Below, piece by piece: positions 19,270-27,802 of a DNA stretch of 42,867 bases (position 1 is the stretch's first letter; every line of letters starts with the position of its first letter). The notes under the pieces are model-generated. The model had not been told where the DNA came from, ran no database searches, and saw only the letters and a program-made list of their open reading frames with translations. The position numbers and the translations under genes are program-made. This DNA comes from an uncultured Pelagibacteraceae bacterium (GTDB lineage Bacteria > Pseudomonadota > Alphaproteobacteria > Pelagibacterales > Pelagibacteraceae): the NCBI GenBank assembly GCA_902588975.1, contig CACIRJ010000006.1:30001-72867 (forward strand), given 5' to 3'.

Positions 19270-20103
19270 TTAATTATTTTTTTTTCTAAATTCATGTGCT
19301 TTGTAAACACCTAGGACGTGCATATCTTCACAGTGGAAAGCAAGCTCTTCTAGTGAATTTTTTATTTTTTTATCATCTAAATGTCCATCAATATCACATA
19401 AGAAAAAGAATGACGAAAATGAATTTTTTTCTGGGAAACTTTGAAGCTTCGTCATATTCACTCCATTAATAGCAAAACCGGACAAAGCAGAATACAAAGC
19501 TGCCGGCCTCTCTCTAAGTTTAAATAATAATGATGTAATGAAGTTATTTTCATCAATTTCTGGCTGAATTATATCTTTACCCATTATCAGAAATCTTGTG
19601 TAGTTATCATTAACATCCTGAATATTTTCTTGTAAAATTTCTAAATCATAAATTTTAGCACTTAATTTTGATGCAATTGCAGCTTTTGTTTTATCTTTTT
19701 CTTCTGAAATATATTTTGCAGAACCTGCGGTATCAGCTCTAACATTGGCAAAAAATTTATTTTTTTTAATAAATTCTGAAGCTTGACTTAACGCTTGAGC
19801 ATGTGAATAAACATTTTTTATGTCTTTTAATTTTGATCCTTTTATACCAATTAAATTATGATTGATTGGGAAAAAAAATTCTTCATAAATATTTAACCTA
19901 TGTTTAAAAATTAAATATTCTACTCCAATGTTTCCTGTAGTTTTGTTGGACTCTGGTATGATTGCTCTAATATTGCTATCTTTATGTGCTTTTTCAAAAC
20001 ATTCATCAAAAGTTTTGCAAGGAATAGTCTCTATATTCGGAAACATCTGTTTTGCACAACTCTCACTATAACTTCCAGCAATTCCTTGGTAAACAATTTT
20101 CAT
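19270..20103 (-). CDS. pheA: Prephenate dehydratase
   Basis: A 277-residue monofunctional prephenate dehydratase, converting prephenate to phenylpyruvate in phenylalanine synthesis. The catalytic PDT domain (1-185) begins KIVYQGIAGSYSESCA and carries the conserved TRF motif (DNYTRFLIMG) that holds the catalytic Thr. A C-terminal ACT domain (about 188-272) includes RPAALYSALSGFAINGVNMTKLQS, the phenylalanine-sensing region, so feedback inhibition is expected. The usual ENS motif reads ESN here. It is 4 nt after kdsB; the cycM/kdsB/pheA grouping is common in Alphaproteobacteria. Confidence 0.94.
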   Translation of the reverse strand: MKIVYQGIAGSYSESCAKQMFPNIETIPCKTFDECFEKAHKDSNIRAIIPESNKTTGNIGVEYLIFKHRLNIYEEFFFPINHNLIGIKGSKLKDIKNVYSHAQALSQASEFIKKNKFFANVRADTAGSAKYISEEKDKTKAAIASKLSAKIYDLEILQENIQDVNDNYTRFLIMGKDIIQPEIDENNFITSLLFKLRERPAALYSALSGFAINGVNMTKLQSFPEKNSFSSFFFLCDIDGHLDDKKIKNSLEELAFHCEDMHVLGVYKAHEFRKKNN

Positions 20104-20107
20104 ATTG

Positions 20108-20842
20108 TTATTTATTCAATAAATTTATGTATTCTTCTAAATCTTTTTTAGTATCAATTCCAGAGGAAAAATAATTTGCCAATAGCACGTCGATTTTCAT
20201 ATTATTATCGATTGCTCTTAGTTGTTCCAGTCTTTCTTTGATTTCATTTTTACTTTTTTTTAAATTAACAAACTTTTTTAAGGCTGAATACTTAAATAAG
20301 TATATTCCAAAATGCTGGTATATATTGTCATAGCTGTCTTCATTAATTACACGATGAAAATTCAAAGCCTCTGATATTGAGTTATCGGATATTTTGTTTT
20401 TTGTAATAACTTTTACAATATTTTCATTGTCATAATCTTCATTTTTCTCAATGTTGTAAGCTAATGTTGAAATACTTAAGCTTTTCTCCTTTGATAGTTT
20501 ATTTAAATTTTTAATATCTAAAGGATTGATCATTGGTTCATCACCTTGGATGTTCATAATAAAATCTATATCTTTTAAATTTAATTTTTGAGAGGCTTCA
20601 AATACTCTGTCCGTCCCAGTTGTGTGATTTATATCTGTCATTATAAATTTACCTCCATTTTTTCTTACTTCTGAGGCAATTTCCTCGTCGCATGTTGCAA
20701 CATAAACCTCTCCAATTTGGCTTTGTACAGCTTTTTCATATACATGCATAATTAGAGTTTTATTATTAATTTTTATTAATGGCTTTTGAGGGAGTCTTGT
20801 TGCTGCTAATCTTGATGGAATTATTATAATTGAATTACTCAT
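20108..20842 (-). CDS. kdsB: 3-deoxy-manno-octulosonate cytidylyltransferase
   Basis: CMP-Kdo synthetase (244 residues), which activates Kdo for LPS inner-core assembly. The nucleotidyltransferase fold is evident from IIIIPSRLAATRLPQKPL at the N-terminus, ATCDEEIA, TGTDRVFEA, and NIQGDEPMI, all conserved in KdsB. With kdsD, lptC and lptB also in this window it indicates that the cell makes and exports an LPS with Kdo. It begins 97 nt from the divergent cycM; the gap contains a 6-bp GC-rich hairpin. Confidence 0.95.
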   Translation of the reverse strand: MSNSIIIIPSRLAATRLPQKPLIKINNKTLIMHVYEKAVQSQIGEVYVATCDEEIASEVRKNGGKFIMTDINHTTGTDRVFEASQKLNLKDIDFIMNIQGDEPMINPLDIKNLNKLSKEKSLSISTLAYNIEKNEDYDNENIVKVITKNKISDNSISEALNFHRVINEDSYDNIYQHFGIYLFKYSALKKFVNLKKSKNEIKERLEQLRAIDNNMKIDVLLANYFSSGIDTKKDLEEYINLLNK

Positions 20843-20856
20843 ATATTCATATTTTA

Positions 20857-20873
20857 TGCGTCTTTGAGACGCA
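20857..20873. promoter_or_regulatory. Palindromic hairpin between kdsB and cycM
   Basis: TGCGTC and GACGCA (20857-20862, 20868-20873) form a perfect 6-bp stem with a 5-nt loop. It is the only GC-rich dyad in an otherwise AT-only divergent spacer and lies 15 nt before the kdsB start. Neither side has a T-run, so a terminator is unlikely; an operator or 5'-UTR hairpin is more plausible. Confidence 0.4.
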
Positions 20874-20939
20874 AATTTATAAATTAAATTTCGTATAAAT
20901 ATTGTTTAACATGTTATACGACCATAATAAAAAGAAAAC

Positions 20940-21479
20940 ATGGATTCATTTGAAATAAACAAAATTATTGCAGCTGTTCTTCTTATTGCACTAATTGTAA
21001 TTGGAATTGGGAAAATTTCAGATATCGCTTTCCATGTAGATAAACCGGAGAAATCAGCTTACAAAGTAGATATTCAAGAAAGCAGTCAAATTTCAAATTC
21101 AACAACAGAAAAAATTGAGCAAAAAGTTGATATTTCTGCATTACTTGCATTAGGAGATGTTTCTCATGGAGAAAAAGTTTTTAAAAAATGTTCTGCTTGC
21201 CATTTAGTAAATAAAGGTGGAGAAAATAAAATCGGACCAGCATTGTACGGTGTAATAGGAAGAAAAGTTGCATCAAAGCAAGATTATAAATATTCAAAGG
21301 CAATGGCAGCATATGACAAAGATTGGACATTTGAAGAGATGAATGGTTATTTAAAAAAACCTCAAAGTTATATTAAGGGAACTAAGATGGCATTTGCTGG
21401 ATTAAGAAAAGAAAAAGACAGGGCATCTGTAATTTTGTATCTTAACCAAAATTCAGATAATCCACTACCGCTACCTTAA
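20940..21479 (+). CDS. cycM: Membrane-anchored c-type cytochrome
   Basis: A 179-residue class I cytochrome c with an uncleaved N-terminal helix (about 8-24), a flexible Ser/Glu-rich linker (35-70) and a haem domain holding CSACH (84-88) and the axial Met in KGTKMAF (M150). This is the CycM (c552) architecture of Alphaproteobacteria, which shuttles electrons from the bc1 complex to an aa3-type oxidase at the inner membrane. Position next to kdsB and pheA matches other Alphaproteobacteria. Its 3' end overlaps the convergent argF by 9 nt. Confidence 0.93.
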   Translation: MDSFEINKIIAAVLLIALIVIGIGKISDIAFHVDKPEKSAYKVDIQESSQISNSTTEKIEQKVDISALLALGDVSHGEKVFKKCSACHLVNKGGENKIGPALYGVIGRKVASKQDYKYSKAMAAYDKDWTFEEMNGYLKKPQSYIKGTKMAFAGLRKEKDRASVILYLNQNSDNPLPLP

Positions 21480-22400
21480 TTTTCCAAAACAATACAATAG
21501 AATACTTTTTTGAACATGAACTCTGTTCAATGCCTGTTGCCAGACATGGGAATTTTTTCCTAAAAATACGTCCTCCTCAACTTCATCTCCTCTTGGTAAA
21601 CAATGCAAAAAAATACAATTTTTTTTTGTATAATTAAATATCTCTTTTTTAATTTTAAATTTTTTAAATTGTTGTTTTTTGTTTTTTTTGTTCACTTTGT
21701 CATTAAGAGATATTACTTTATCAGAAAAAATTACATCTGCATCCAAAGCTGCTTTTTTTGGGTCGTGATAGATAAAGATTTTTTTCTTATTTTTACTTAC
21801 CCAATCTTTAACTTTCTTACCTGGTGCGAATTTTTTTGGACATCCAATACTTAATTTGAAAGAAAACTTGACAGATGCTGCAATTAAACTATCCAAAACA
21901 TTATTGGAGTCTCCAATCCAACAAATTTTTAATTTTGATATTGGTTTTTTTTTTATTTCCTCAACAGTAAAAATATCTGATAACACTTGAGTTGGATGAG
22001 ATGACGGACTTAGACCATTTATTATTGGGATAGTTAAATGCTTTTGAAAATCACCAATTTTTTTATCATCATCAGTTCTCAACATGAAACCATCGCCATA
22101 TGTAGATAAAATTTTAGCTGTATCAGCAATGGTCTCCCCACCTTGTCCAAGGTGAAGTTCGTTAGATCTAAGTGTCAATGTTCCTCCGCCGAGCTGTTTA
22201 ATGGCTAAATAAAAGCTTATTCTTGTTCTTGAACTAGCTTTTTCAAACATTTGTACTAGCATTTTGCCTTTAAGAGGCGATCCTTTGTCTGGCTCCAAGA
22301 TATTTAATTTTTTTCTTTGTTTTTTTCTTTTTTTCGCATCAACAATTATTTTTCTAAGATCTTTACTGGGGATATCTTTTAAATTTATAAAGTGTTTCAT
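21471..22400 (-). CDS. argF: Ornithine carbamoyltransferase
   Basis: A 309-residue OTCase that makes citrulline from ornithine and carbamoyl phosphate. The carbamoyl-phosphate motif appears as SSRTR (56-60). The polar domain has HPTQVLSD, and the ornithine-binding FLHCLPRG carries the active-site Cys in the last quarter of the protein. It directly follows argD with a 4-nt overlap, so the two arginine enzymes are translationally coupled. The stop is TAG and lies inside the 3' end of cycM on the opposite strand. Confidence 0.96.
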   Translation of the reverse strand: MKHFINLKDIPSKDLRKIIVDAKKRKKQRKKLNILEPDKGSPLKGKMLVQMFEKASSRTRISFYLAIKQLGGGTLTLRSNELHLGQGGETIADTAKILSTYGDGFMLRTDDDKKIGDFQKHLTIPIINGLSPSSHPTQVLSDIFTVEEIKKKPISKLKICWIGDSNNVLDSLIAASVKFSFKLSIGCPKKFAPGKKVKDWVSKNKKKIFIYHDPKKAALDADVIFSDKVISLNDKVNKKNKKQQFKKFKIKKEIFNYTKKNCIFLHCLPRGDEVEEDVFLGKNSHVWQQALNRVHVQKSILLYCFGKLR

Positions 22401-23560
22401 TTTATTTCATCACAAACTTTACTTATAATTTTTAAAGCTATATCAATTTCTCTTTTTTTTACATTTAATGGGGGTAAAATTCTTATGACATTTTCAGCTG
22501 CTCTAATAGTCAATAATTTATTTTCCATTAATTTTTTTATAAAATTGGTTTGATCCTTAAAAAGTTGTAAGCCAATTAATAGTCCTAATCCTCTGACTTC
22601 TTTAATTACCTTGGGATATTTGATTTTTATTTTATTAAGTTCATTAATAAAATATTTTGATAATTTATTTACATTAATTAATAAATTATTATTCATTTGA
22701 TCTAAAACGGCATTACCGACAGCCATTGCAAGGGGGTTTCCGCCAAATGTTGAACCATGCGTACCTGGCACCATAGCTTTAGCAATTTTCTTTGTCATTA
22801 AAACTGCTCCAATAGGAAAACCGCCTCCAATTCCTTTTGCTATTGGAACTATATCTGGTTTTACATTTGCGTGCTCAAAAGCAAAAAATTTTCCTGATCT
22901 TCCAATGCCGCATTGAACCTCATCAAGAATTAAAAGTATTCTTCTTTGATTACATATTTTTCTAATTGCTTTTATGCACCAATTTGGAATTACTTTAATA
23001 CCTCCCTCACCCATAACTGTTTCAATCATAATAGCTGCAGTATTTTTATTAATCAATTTTTTAAGTTTTTTGTGATCACCAAATTCAAAATGATCAAAGC
23101 CCGGTACTTTTGGCCCGAATCCTTCTGTCATTTTTTTTGAACCACTGGCATGTATCGCTGCAATTGTTCTTCCATGGAACGAATTTTTGATACAAATAAT
23201 TCTATTTTTATGTTTTTTGCCAATTGAATAAAAATATCTTCTGGCAACTTTAATTGCTGCTTCTGTAGCTTCAGCTCCACTATTTTGGAAGATAACAGAG
23301 TCCGCAAAAGTTTTTTCTGCTAATCTTTTTGCTAATCTTTCCCCTTCGGGTATTTTAAAGGCATTAGATACATGCCACAATTTCTTTGATTGTTTATTTA
23401 TCGCGTTTACAAGCTTTTTATTTGCGTGCCCTAGAGAATTAACTGCAATGCCTTGAACAAAGTCTAAATATTTTTTGCCGTCTGCAGTTATCAGAAAGCT
23501 ACCCTTTCCTCTAACAAATGACAAATTTTTTCTTTTATAATTTGGTGCTAAAGCGCTCAT
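22397..23560 (-). CDS. argD: Acetylornithine aminotransferase
   Basis: A 387-residue class III PLP aminotransferase converting N-acetylglutamate semialdehyde to N-acetylornithine; it may also serve the succinyl-diaminopimelate step in lysine synthesis. The PLP phosphate-binding NSGAEATE is at 93-100, the DEVQCGIGRSG block at 213-223, and the Schiff-base lysine is K242 in PIAKGIGGGFPIGA. HGSTFGGNPLA follows. It is first of an argD-argF pair. The 163-nt gap to the divergent gcrA probably holds both promoters, but no convincing box pair stands out. Confidence 0.95.
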   Translation of the reverse strand: MSALAPNYKRKNLSFVRGKGSFLITADGKKYLDFVQGIAVNSLGHANKKLVNAINKQSKKLWHVSNAFKIPEGERLAKRLAEKTFADSVIFQNSGAEATEAAIKVARRYFYSIGKKHKNRIICIKNSFHGRTIAAIHASGSKKMTEGFGPKVPGFDHFEFGDHKKLKKLINKNTAAIMIETVMGEGGIKVIPNWCIKAIRKICNQRRILLILDEVQCGIGRSGKFFAFEHANVKPDIVPIAKGIGGGFPIGAVLMTKKIAKAMVPGTHGSTFGGNPLAMAVGNAVLDQMNNNLLINVNKLSKYFINELNKIKIKYPKVIKEVRGLGLLIGLQLFKDQTNFIKKLMENKLLTIRAAENVIRILPPLNVKKREIDIALKIISKVCDEIK

Positions 23561-23723
23561 ATTTACTTATATTTTTTTTTACTTTAATTGACAGTTTAAT
23601 TTACAACCTCCAGTTATAGTTTAATTTTTATGTTGAAAAATATTAAAAAAAACTTGTTTTAAATTACAATTATGCGACATCTAGTTATATTAAATACGTT
23701 ATATACTAAATATTGTATCTATT

Positions 23724-24215
23724 ATGAGTTGGACGGAAGAAAAAGTAAATAAATTAAAAGAGCTGTGGGGTAAAGGACAAACAGCAAGTCAAATTGCCGG
23801 AATAATTGGTGGAGTTTCAAGAAACGCAGTTATTGGTAAAGCACACCGTCTAAATTTATCCTCAAAAATAAAGACTAGAACTACAATTAACCCACAAAAA
23901 AATCAATTTAAATCAAATGATCAAGTAAGTTTCAAAGGAAGAAGAGCAAAATTTAAATCTCTGCTTTTGGATAAAAACTTTGAACCTTCAAAAAATCTAA
24001 GTCTAGAAGAATTAACAGAGGATACTTGTAAATACATGGAGGGAAATCCTAACGAAAAAGATGCAAGTTTTTGTGGAAGAAAAAATGTTGAAAAATTTTC
24101 TTATTGTCCACTTCATTTAATGATCGTTTTCCAACCTAAAGGAAAAAAAGAAGATTTGGTTGAAAAGGATGATGAAATGCCCAAATTTATACAAAAAAAA
24201 ATTAAATCAGCCTAA
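23724..24215 (+). CDS. gcrA: GcrA cell cycle regulator
   Basis: A 163-residue alphaproteobacterial transcription factor that associates with sigma70-RNA polymerase and, in Caulobacter, prefers promoters with CcrM-methylated GANTC. The N-terminal helix-turn-helix MSWTEEKVNKLKELWGKG...ASQIAGIIGGVSRNAVIGKAHRL is diagnostic. A Lys-rich linker (50-90) leads to the C-terminal sigma-interacting domain with TCKYMEGNP...FCGRK...YCPLHLMIVFQP. I found no GANTC in its own upstream gap. The protein tail overlaps the convergent SHOCT gene by 4 nt. Confidence 0.95.
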   Translation: MSWTEEKVNKLKELWGKGQTASQIAGIIGGVSRNAVIGKAHRLNLSSKIKTRTTINPQKNQFKSNDQVSFKGRRAKFKSLLLDKNFEPSKNLSLEELTEDTCKYMEGNPNEKDASFCGRKNVEKFSYCPLHLMIVFQPKGKKEDLVEKDDEMPKFIQKKIKSA

Positions 24216-24490
24216 TCAAGTAATTTTTTTTTTGCTTTTACAAATTCTTCCTCTGATAGAGTTCCATCTCTGCGTAACTTGTTAAGTTTTGAAATTTCAT
24301 CAGAGATATTTGACCCACTTTTATTTTCATTATCTGTTTCAACTGTATCATCTTTGTCATATATTTCTTCACTTGAATAGTCATTATTAATATTTCTTCT
24401 TGCTTCTATCCCCATACCTATAGGTTTTGCTGCTATAAAGACTACAGCTAACAACAAAACAATACATATCCCAATAACTATGTAAGTCAT
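24212..24490 (-). CDS. SHOCT-domain membrane protein
   Basis: A 92-residue protein with one N-terminal transmembrane helix (about 2-22), an acidic Asn/Asp-rich linker (35-62), and a C-terminal SHOCT motif (about 64-91: ISDEISKLNKLRRDGTLSEEEFVKAKKKLL). SHOCT is a short helical module often found at protein ends and thought to mediate oligomerisation; no specific function is known. It overlaps the upstream NDUFA9-like gene by 4 nt, so the two are co-translated. Confidence 0.85.
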   Translation of the reverse strand: MTYIVIGICIVLLLAVVFIAAKPIGMGIEARRNINNDYSSEEIYDKDDTVETDNENKSGSNISDEISKLNKLRRDGTLSEEEFVKAKKKLLD

Positions 24491-25452
24491 TTTATATTTC
24501 CTAAATTATTTCTCTTTGAAAATTGACCACCAGTTCTCCAATTATAACTGTATTTATCTATTTCATTTTCAAATTTTTTAAGAGTATTAAATCCTAAATC
24601 AAAGTTGTTTTTATATTTTCCAGATTTACAATTATCGTATTTTAGCAAATTTAGTTGGTCTTCTGTGAGTAGCGGTTTGGGAAATAATTGCAAAATTTTA
24701 GCTGAAATTTTTGCTATTGGCAATGGCATCGGTATTAATAATCTCTTTCTATCAATAGAGAATAATAACTTCTGCAAAATTTCTTTAAAAGTTAAAACTT
24801 CAGGACCAACACATTCTAATATTAAATTTTTATTATTACCTTCGATTAATTTAAAAATAATATCAACTAAATCTGTCACATGTATGGGGGTAAATTTTGT
24901 TTTGCCATTAAAATAAATTGGCATAAATGGAAGTAAATTAAGCAAAGTCATAAAATTTGTTGTGAAATTATCATCTACAGAATAAACTATTGATGGTTTA
25001 ATTATTATATAGTTTTCGAAATTATTTATTATTTTTTTTTCTCCTTCAAGTTTGCTCTGTGCATACTTACTATCTATTGCTTCTTCAATACCCAATGCAG
25101 ATAAGTGTATAAACTTATCTAACTTATGTTTATTAGCTTTCTGAGACAAAAAATTTGGCAAATCAGTATGGATAACTCTAAAATCATCTTTTTTTTTTTC
25201 GTAAAGTATCCCAATTAAATTTATACAAATTGAAGAATTTTTTATTAGTTCATCAATTTTATCTAAATTAAATTTTTTTAATTCAACTAAATTTAGATAA
25301 CCGGGATTTGCCTGGGTTTTTAAAATATATCCTGCTCTATGTATGTTTCTTGTAACTGCAGTAATTTTATAGTTATTTTTAGATAGCTTTCTAACAAGAT
25401 TTCTGCCTATTTGACCTGTCGCACCGAAAAGTAGAATTTCTTTTTGTTTCAT
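24487..25452 (-). CDS. NDUFA9-like NAD(P)-binding complex I-associated protein
   Basis: A 321-residue atypical short-chain dehydrogenase of the NDUFA9 subfamily. The Rossmann motif GATGQIGRNL is at 9-18. INLIGILYE, FIHLSALGIEE, YAQSKLEGE and IIKPSIVY follow as in the alphaproteobacterial homologues of the mitochondrial complex I subunit NDUFA9. The family is implicated in complex I or ubiquinone assembly; the exact activity is unproven. The Tyr-x-x-x-Lys pair (YAQSK) is present. An 11-A coding tract occurs at a Lys run (complement of about 25189-25199). It is divergent from rnd by only 17 nt. Confidence 0.88.
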   Translation of the reverse strand: MKQKEILLFGATGQIGRNLVRKLSKNNYKITAVTRNIHRAGYILKTQANPGYLNLVELKKFNLDKIDELIKNSSICINLIGILYEKKKDDFRVIHTDLPNFLSQKANKHKLDKFIHLSALGIEEAIDSKYAQSKLEGEKKIINNFENYIIIKPSIVYSVDDNFTTNFMTLLNLLPFMPIYFNGKTKFTPIHVTDLVDIIFKLIEGNNKNLILECVGPEVLTFKEILQKLLFSIDRKRLLIPMPLPIAKISAKILQLFPKPLLTEDQLNLLKYDNCKSGKYKNNFDLGFNTLKKFENEIDKYSYNWRTGGQFSKRNNLGNIK

Positions 25453-25469
25453 ATATATATTCTATCAAA

Positions 25470-26081
25470 ATGAATTTAGATATTAAATTACACAAAGAGG
25501 ATTTGCCAGACCAATTAGATCTAGGTGACAAAATAGCTATAGATTGTGAATTTATGGGCTTGAATGTAGAAAGAGATAGTCTTTGCTTAGTTCAAATATC
25601 AACAGGAAATAACGATGCACATATAATAAAGTTAAACCGTGAAACTTACGATGCTCCAAATTTGAAGAGAATACTCAAAGATGAGGGTATTAATAAAATA
25701 TTCCATTATGCTAGAGCCGATTTATTATTTATTAAAAAATATCTGAAAGTTGACGTCGCGAATGTCGAATGTACTAAAATAATGAGTAAGTTGGCAAGAA
25801 GCTATAGCGATAAACATGGTTTGAAAGATTTAATAAAGGAATTCACAGGAAATGATATAAACAAAAACCTGCAATCATCAGACTTCGGAGGAGATTTAAC
25901 AGATAAACAATTACAATATTGTGCAAAAGATGTCATTTACTTGCATAAAATTTTTTTCTCCCTTGAAAAAATTTTAATCAGAGAAAAAAGAGATAAACTT
26001 TATTTAGATACAATTAAATTTATAAACAATCGGGTTAATTTAGATTTGGCCTCGTTTACTTCGGATATTTGGTCACATTAA
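25470..26081 (+). CDS. rnd: Ribonuclease D-like 3'-5' exonuclease
   Basis: A 203-residue DEDD exonuclease acting in 3' trimming of tRNA and other small RNAs. Exo I shows D25 and E27 (IDCEFMG), Exo II includes the HYARADLLFIKKYL region, and Exo III is YCAKDVIYLH. The HRDC domains of the E. coli enzyme are absent, as in the short alphaproteobacterial type. It opens the long plus-strand run. With 17 nt to the divergent neighbour, its promoter must lie largely inside that neighbouring gene. kdsD starts on the base right after its stop. Confidence 0.93.
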   Translation: MNLDIKLHKEDLPDQLDLGDKIAIDCEFMGLNVERDSLCLVQISTGNNDAHIIKLNRETYDAPNLKRILKDEGINKIFHYARADLLFIKKYLKVDVANVECTKIMSKLARSYSDKHGLKDLIKEFTGNDINKNLQSSDFGGDLTDKQLQYCAKDVIYLHKIFFSLEKILIREKRDKLYLDTIKFINNRVNLDLASFTSDIWSH

Positions 26082-27059
26082 ATGTTAAATAAAAAAACTC
26101 AAAAATTAGCTAAAGATGTAATTCAATATGAGATTGATGCTTTAAAAAAACTTAAAAAACAAATTAATAACTCCTTTAACAAAATTTTAAAGTTAATTCT
26201 TTCCTGCGATGGAAAAATTATAATATCAGGTGTAGGAAAAAGTGGGATAATTGCAAAAAAATGGGCTGCTACATTTTCCTCAACCGGTACATCAGCCTTT
26301 TTTTTAGATCCTTCGAATGCAAGCCATGGAGATATGGGGCAAATAACATCTAGAGACCTTGTAATATTAATAAGTAACAGCGGTGAAAGTGAAGAATTAA
26401 AAAATATAATTCAATATGCCTCTAGAAATAGAAATATAAAACTTATCGGAATAACTTCAAAAAAAGAATCGATATTATACAAAAACTCAGATGCAGCATT
26501 TTTAATGCCTCATATAAAAGAAGCAGGACCAGAAAATATTGTACCAACATCATCTACTACAACTCAATTAGCTCTAGGAGATTCAATTGCAATTGCATGT
26601 ATGAAATATAACAATTTTACAAAGTTTGACTTTAAAAAATTTCACCCTAGCGGCTCTCTTTCAATTAAATTAAAAACAGTGAGTGATTTAATGTCAATTG
26701 GTAAAAGAATACCCAAAGTAAAAAAAAATATTGTTATGAAAAAAGCAATAAAAATTATTAATAACAAAAAATTAGGAGTCTTAATTGTAACAGAAAAAAA
26801 TGGCAATACATGTGGAATAATAACAGACGGAGATTTAAAGAGAATTGCTCAGAAATACTCTAATTTCGAAAATATTGAAGTTAGTAAAGTTATGAAAAAA
26901 AATCCAATAAGCGTCGATGAAAATATGTTAGCAGCCTCAGCCTTATCTTTAATGAATTTAAAAAAAATAACATCCCTATGCATTCACAAAAATAAAAATT
27001 CAAAAAAAACAATTGGCATAGTACATATGCATGACATTTTAAAATCAAATATTAATTAA
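26082..27059 (+). CDS. kdsD: Arabinose-5-phosphate isomerase (KdsD/KpsF)
   Basis: A 325-residue isomerase that makes arabinose-5-phosphate from ribulose-5-phosphate, the first step to Kdo. The sugar-isomerase SIS domain (about 30-170) includes ISGVGKSGIIAKKWAATFSS, ISNSGESEE and VPTSSTTTQLALGD. Two CBS repeats fill roughly 205-325, as in KdsD/KpsF. It is encoded immediately before lptC and lptB, the usual link between Kdo supply and LPS export. Confidence 0.95.
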   Translation: MLNKKTQKLAKDVIQYEIDALKKLKKQINNSFNKILKLILSCDGKIIISGVGKSGIIAKKWAATFSSTGTSAFFLDPSNASHGDMGQITSRDLVILISNSGESEELKNIIQYASRNRNIKLIGITSKKESILYKNSDAAFLMPHIKEAGPENIVPTSSTTTQLALGDSIAIACMKYNNFTKFDFKKFHPSGSLSIKLKTVSDLMSIGKRIPKVKKNIVMKKAIKIINNKKLGVLIVTEKNGNTCGIITDGDLKRIAQKYSNFENIEVSKVMKKNPISVDENMLAASALSLMNLKKITSLCIHKNKNSKKTIGIVHMHDILKSNIN

Positions 27060-27802
27060 TGTCGATAAAGTCATTGCTTCAATTAATATTGTTTCTATTA
27101 ATAATAATAATTATAGGAGGTATATACTTTGTATATTTCTATTCTGGATCGTTAAAAAAACAGGAAATTGTTATAAATGATTTTAAAATAGATCAATCAA
27201 ATAATCTTGCAAATCAATCAACAAATCAAGAAATTTTAGAGGGAATAGATTCAACTGAAAAAGACAAGTTACTTTCCAAAAATAAAAAAAAAGACGTACA
27301 AAAAAAAATTCAAGAAGAAAATTCAAATAAAATTGAGAAAGAGAAATTAAAAAAAATTAAGAAAGATGAAAAAAAAATAGTTAATTTAACTAAGGATATT
27401 GAGTATGTTACTACAAATAAAAAAGGTGAGTTCTACAAAATTTTAGCTAAATACGGAAAAACTAATTTAGAAAATACAAATATTTTAAATCTTTCTGAAG
27501 TTGAGGGAATTGTATCCTCAGATACAAGATCAGATGTAAAAATTATATCAAAAAATGCTGAATACAATTATTCAAATCAGAATTCCAAGTTTTATAATGA
27601 TGTTGTAATTACATATGATGAAATAATTATAAAATGTGATAATTTGGATCTAAATATCAATGAGAATATTGCAGTTTGTTATAATAATGTAACTGTGCAA
27701 GATAAAAAATCATTTATGAGAGCAAAAAAAATTACTTTAAATATATTAACCAAAGATATAAGTATTAACGCTGAAGACAAAATTGATATTACTGCAAATT
27801 AA
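27059..27802 (+). CDS. lptC: LptC-like LPS export protein
   Basis: A 247-residue bitopic inner-membrane protein: a transmembrane helix at about 6-27, a long Lys/Glu-rich linker (30-115) and a C-terminal OstA/LptC beta-jellyroll (about 117-245, with repeated strand patterns such as KIISKNAEYNY and KFYNDVVITYDEIIIKCDNLDLN). LptC docks the LptBFG extractor and passes LPS to LptA. It overlaps both kdsD and lptB by a single base. No separate lptA stands between it and lptB, unlike in most Alphaproteobacteria. The linker is longer than usual. LptC is preferred over LptA because of the membrane anchor. Confidence 0.8.
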   Translation: MSIKSLLQLILFLLIIIIIGGIYFVYFYSGSLKKQEIVINDFKIDQSNNLANQSTNQEILEGIDSTEKDKLLSKNKKKDVQKKIQEENSNKIEKEKLKKIKKDEKKIVNLTKDIEYVTTNKKGEFYKILAKYGKTNLENTNILNLSEVEGIVSSDTRSDVKIISKNAEYNYSNQNSKFYNDVVITYDEIIIKCDNLDLNINENIAVCYNNVTVQDKKSFMRAKKITLNILTKDISINAEDKIDITAN

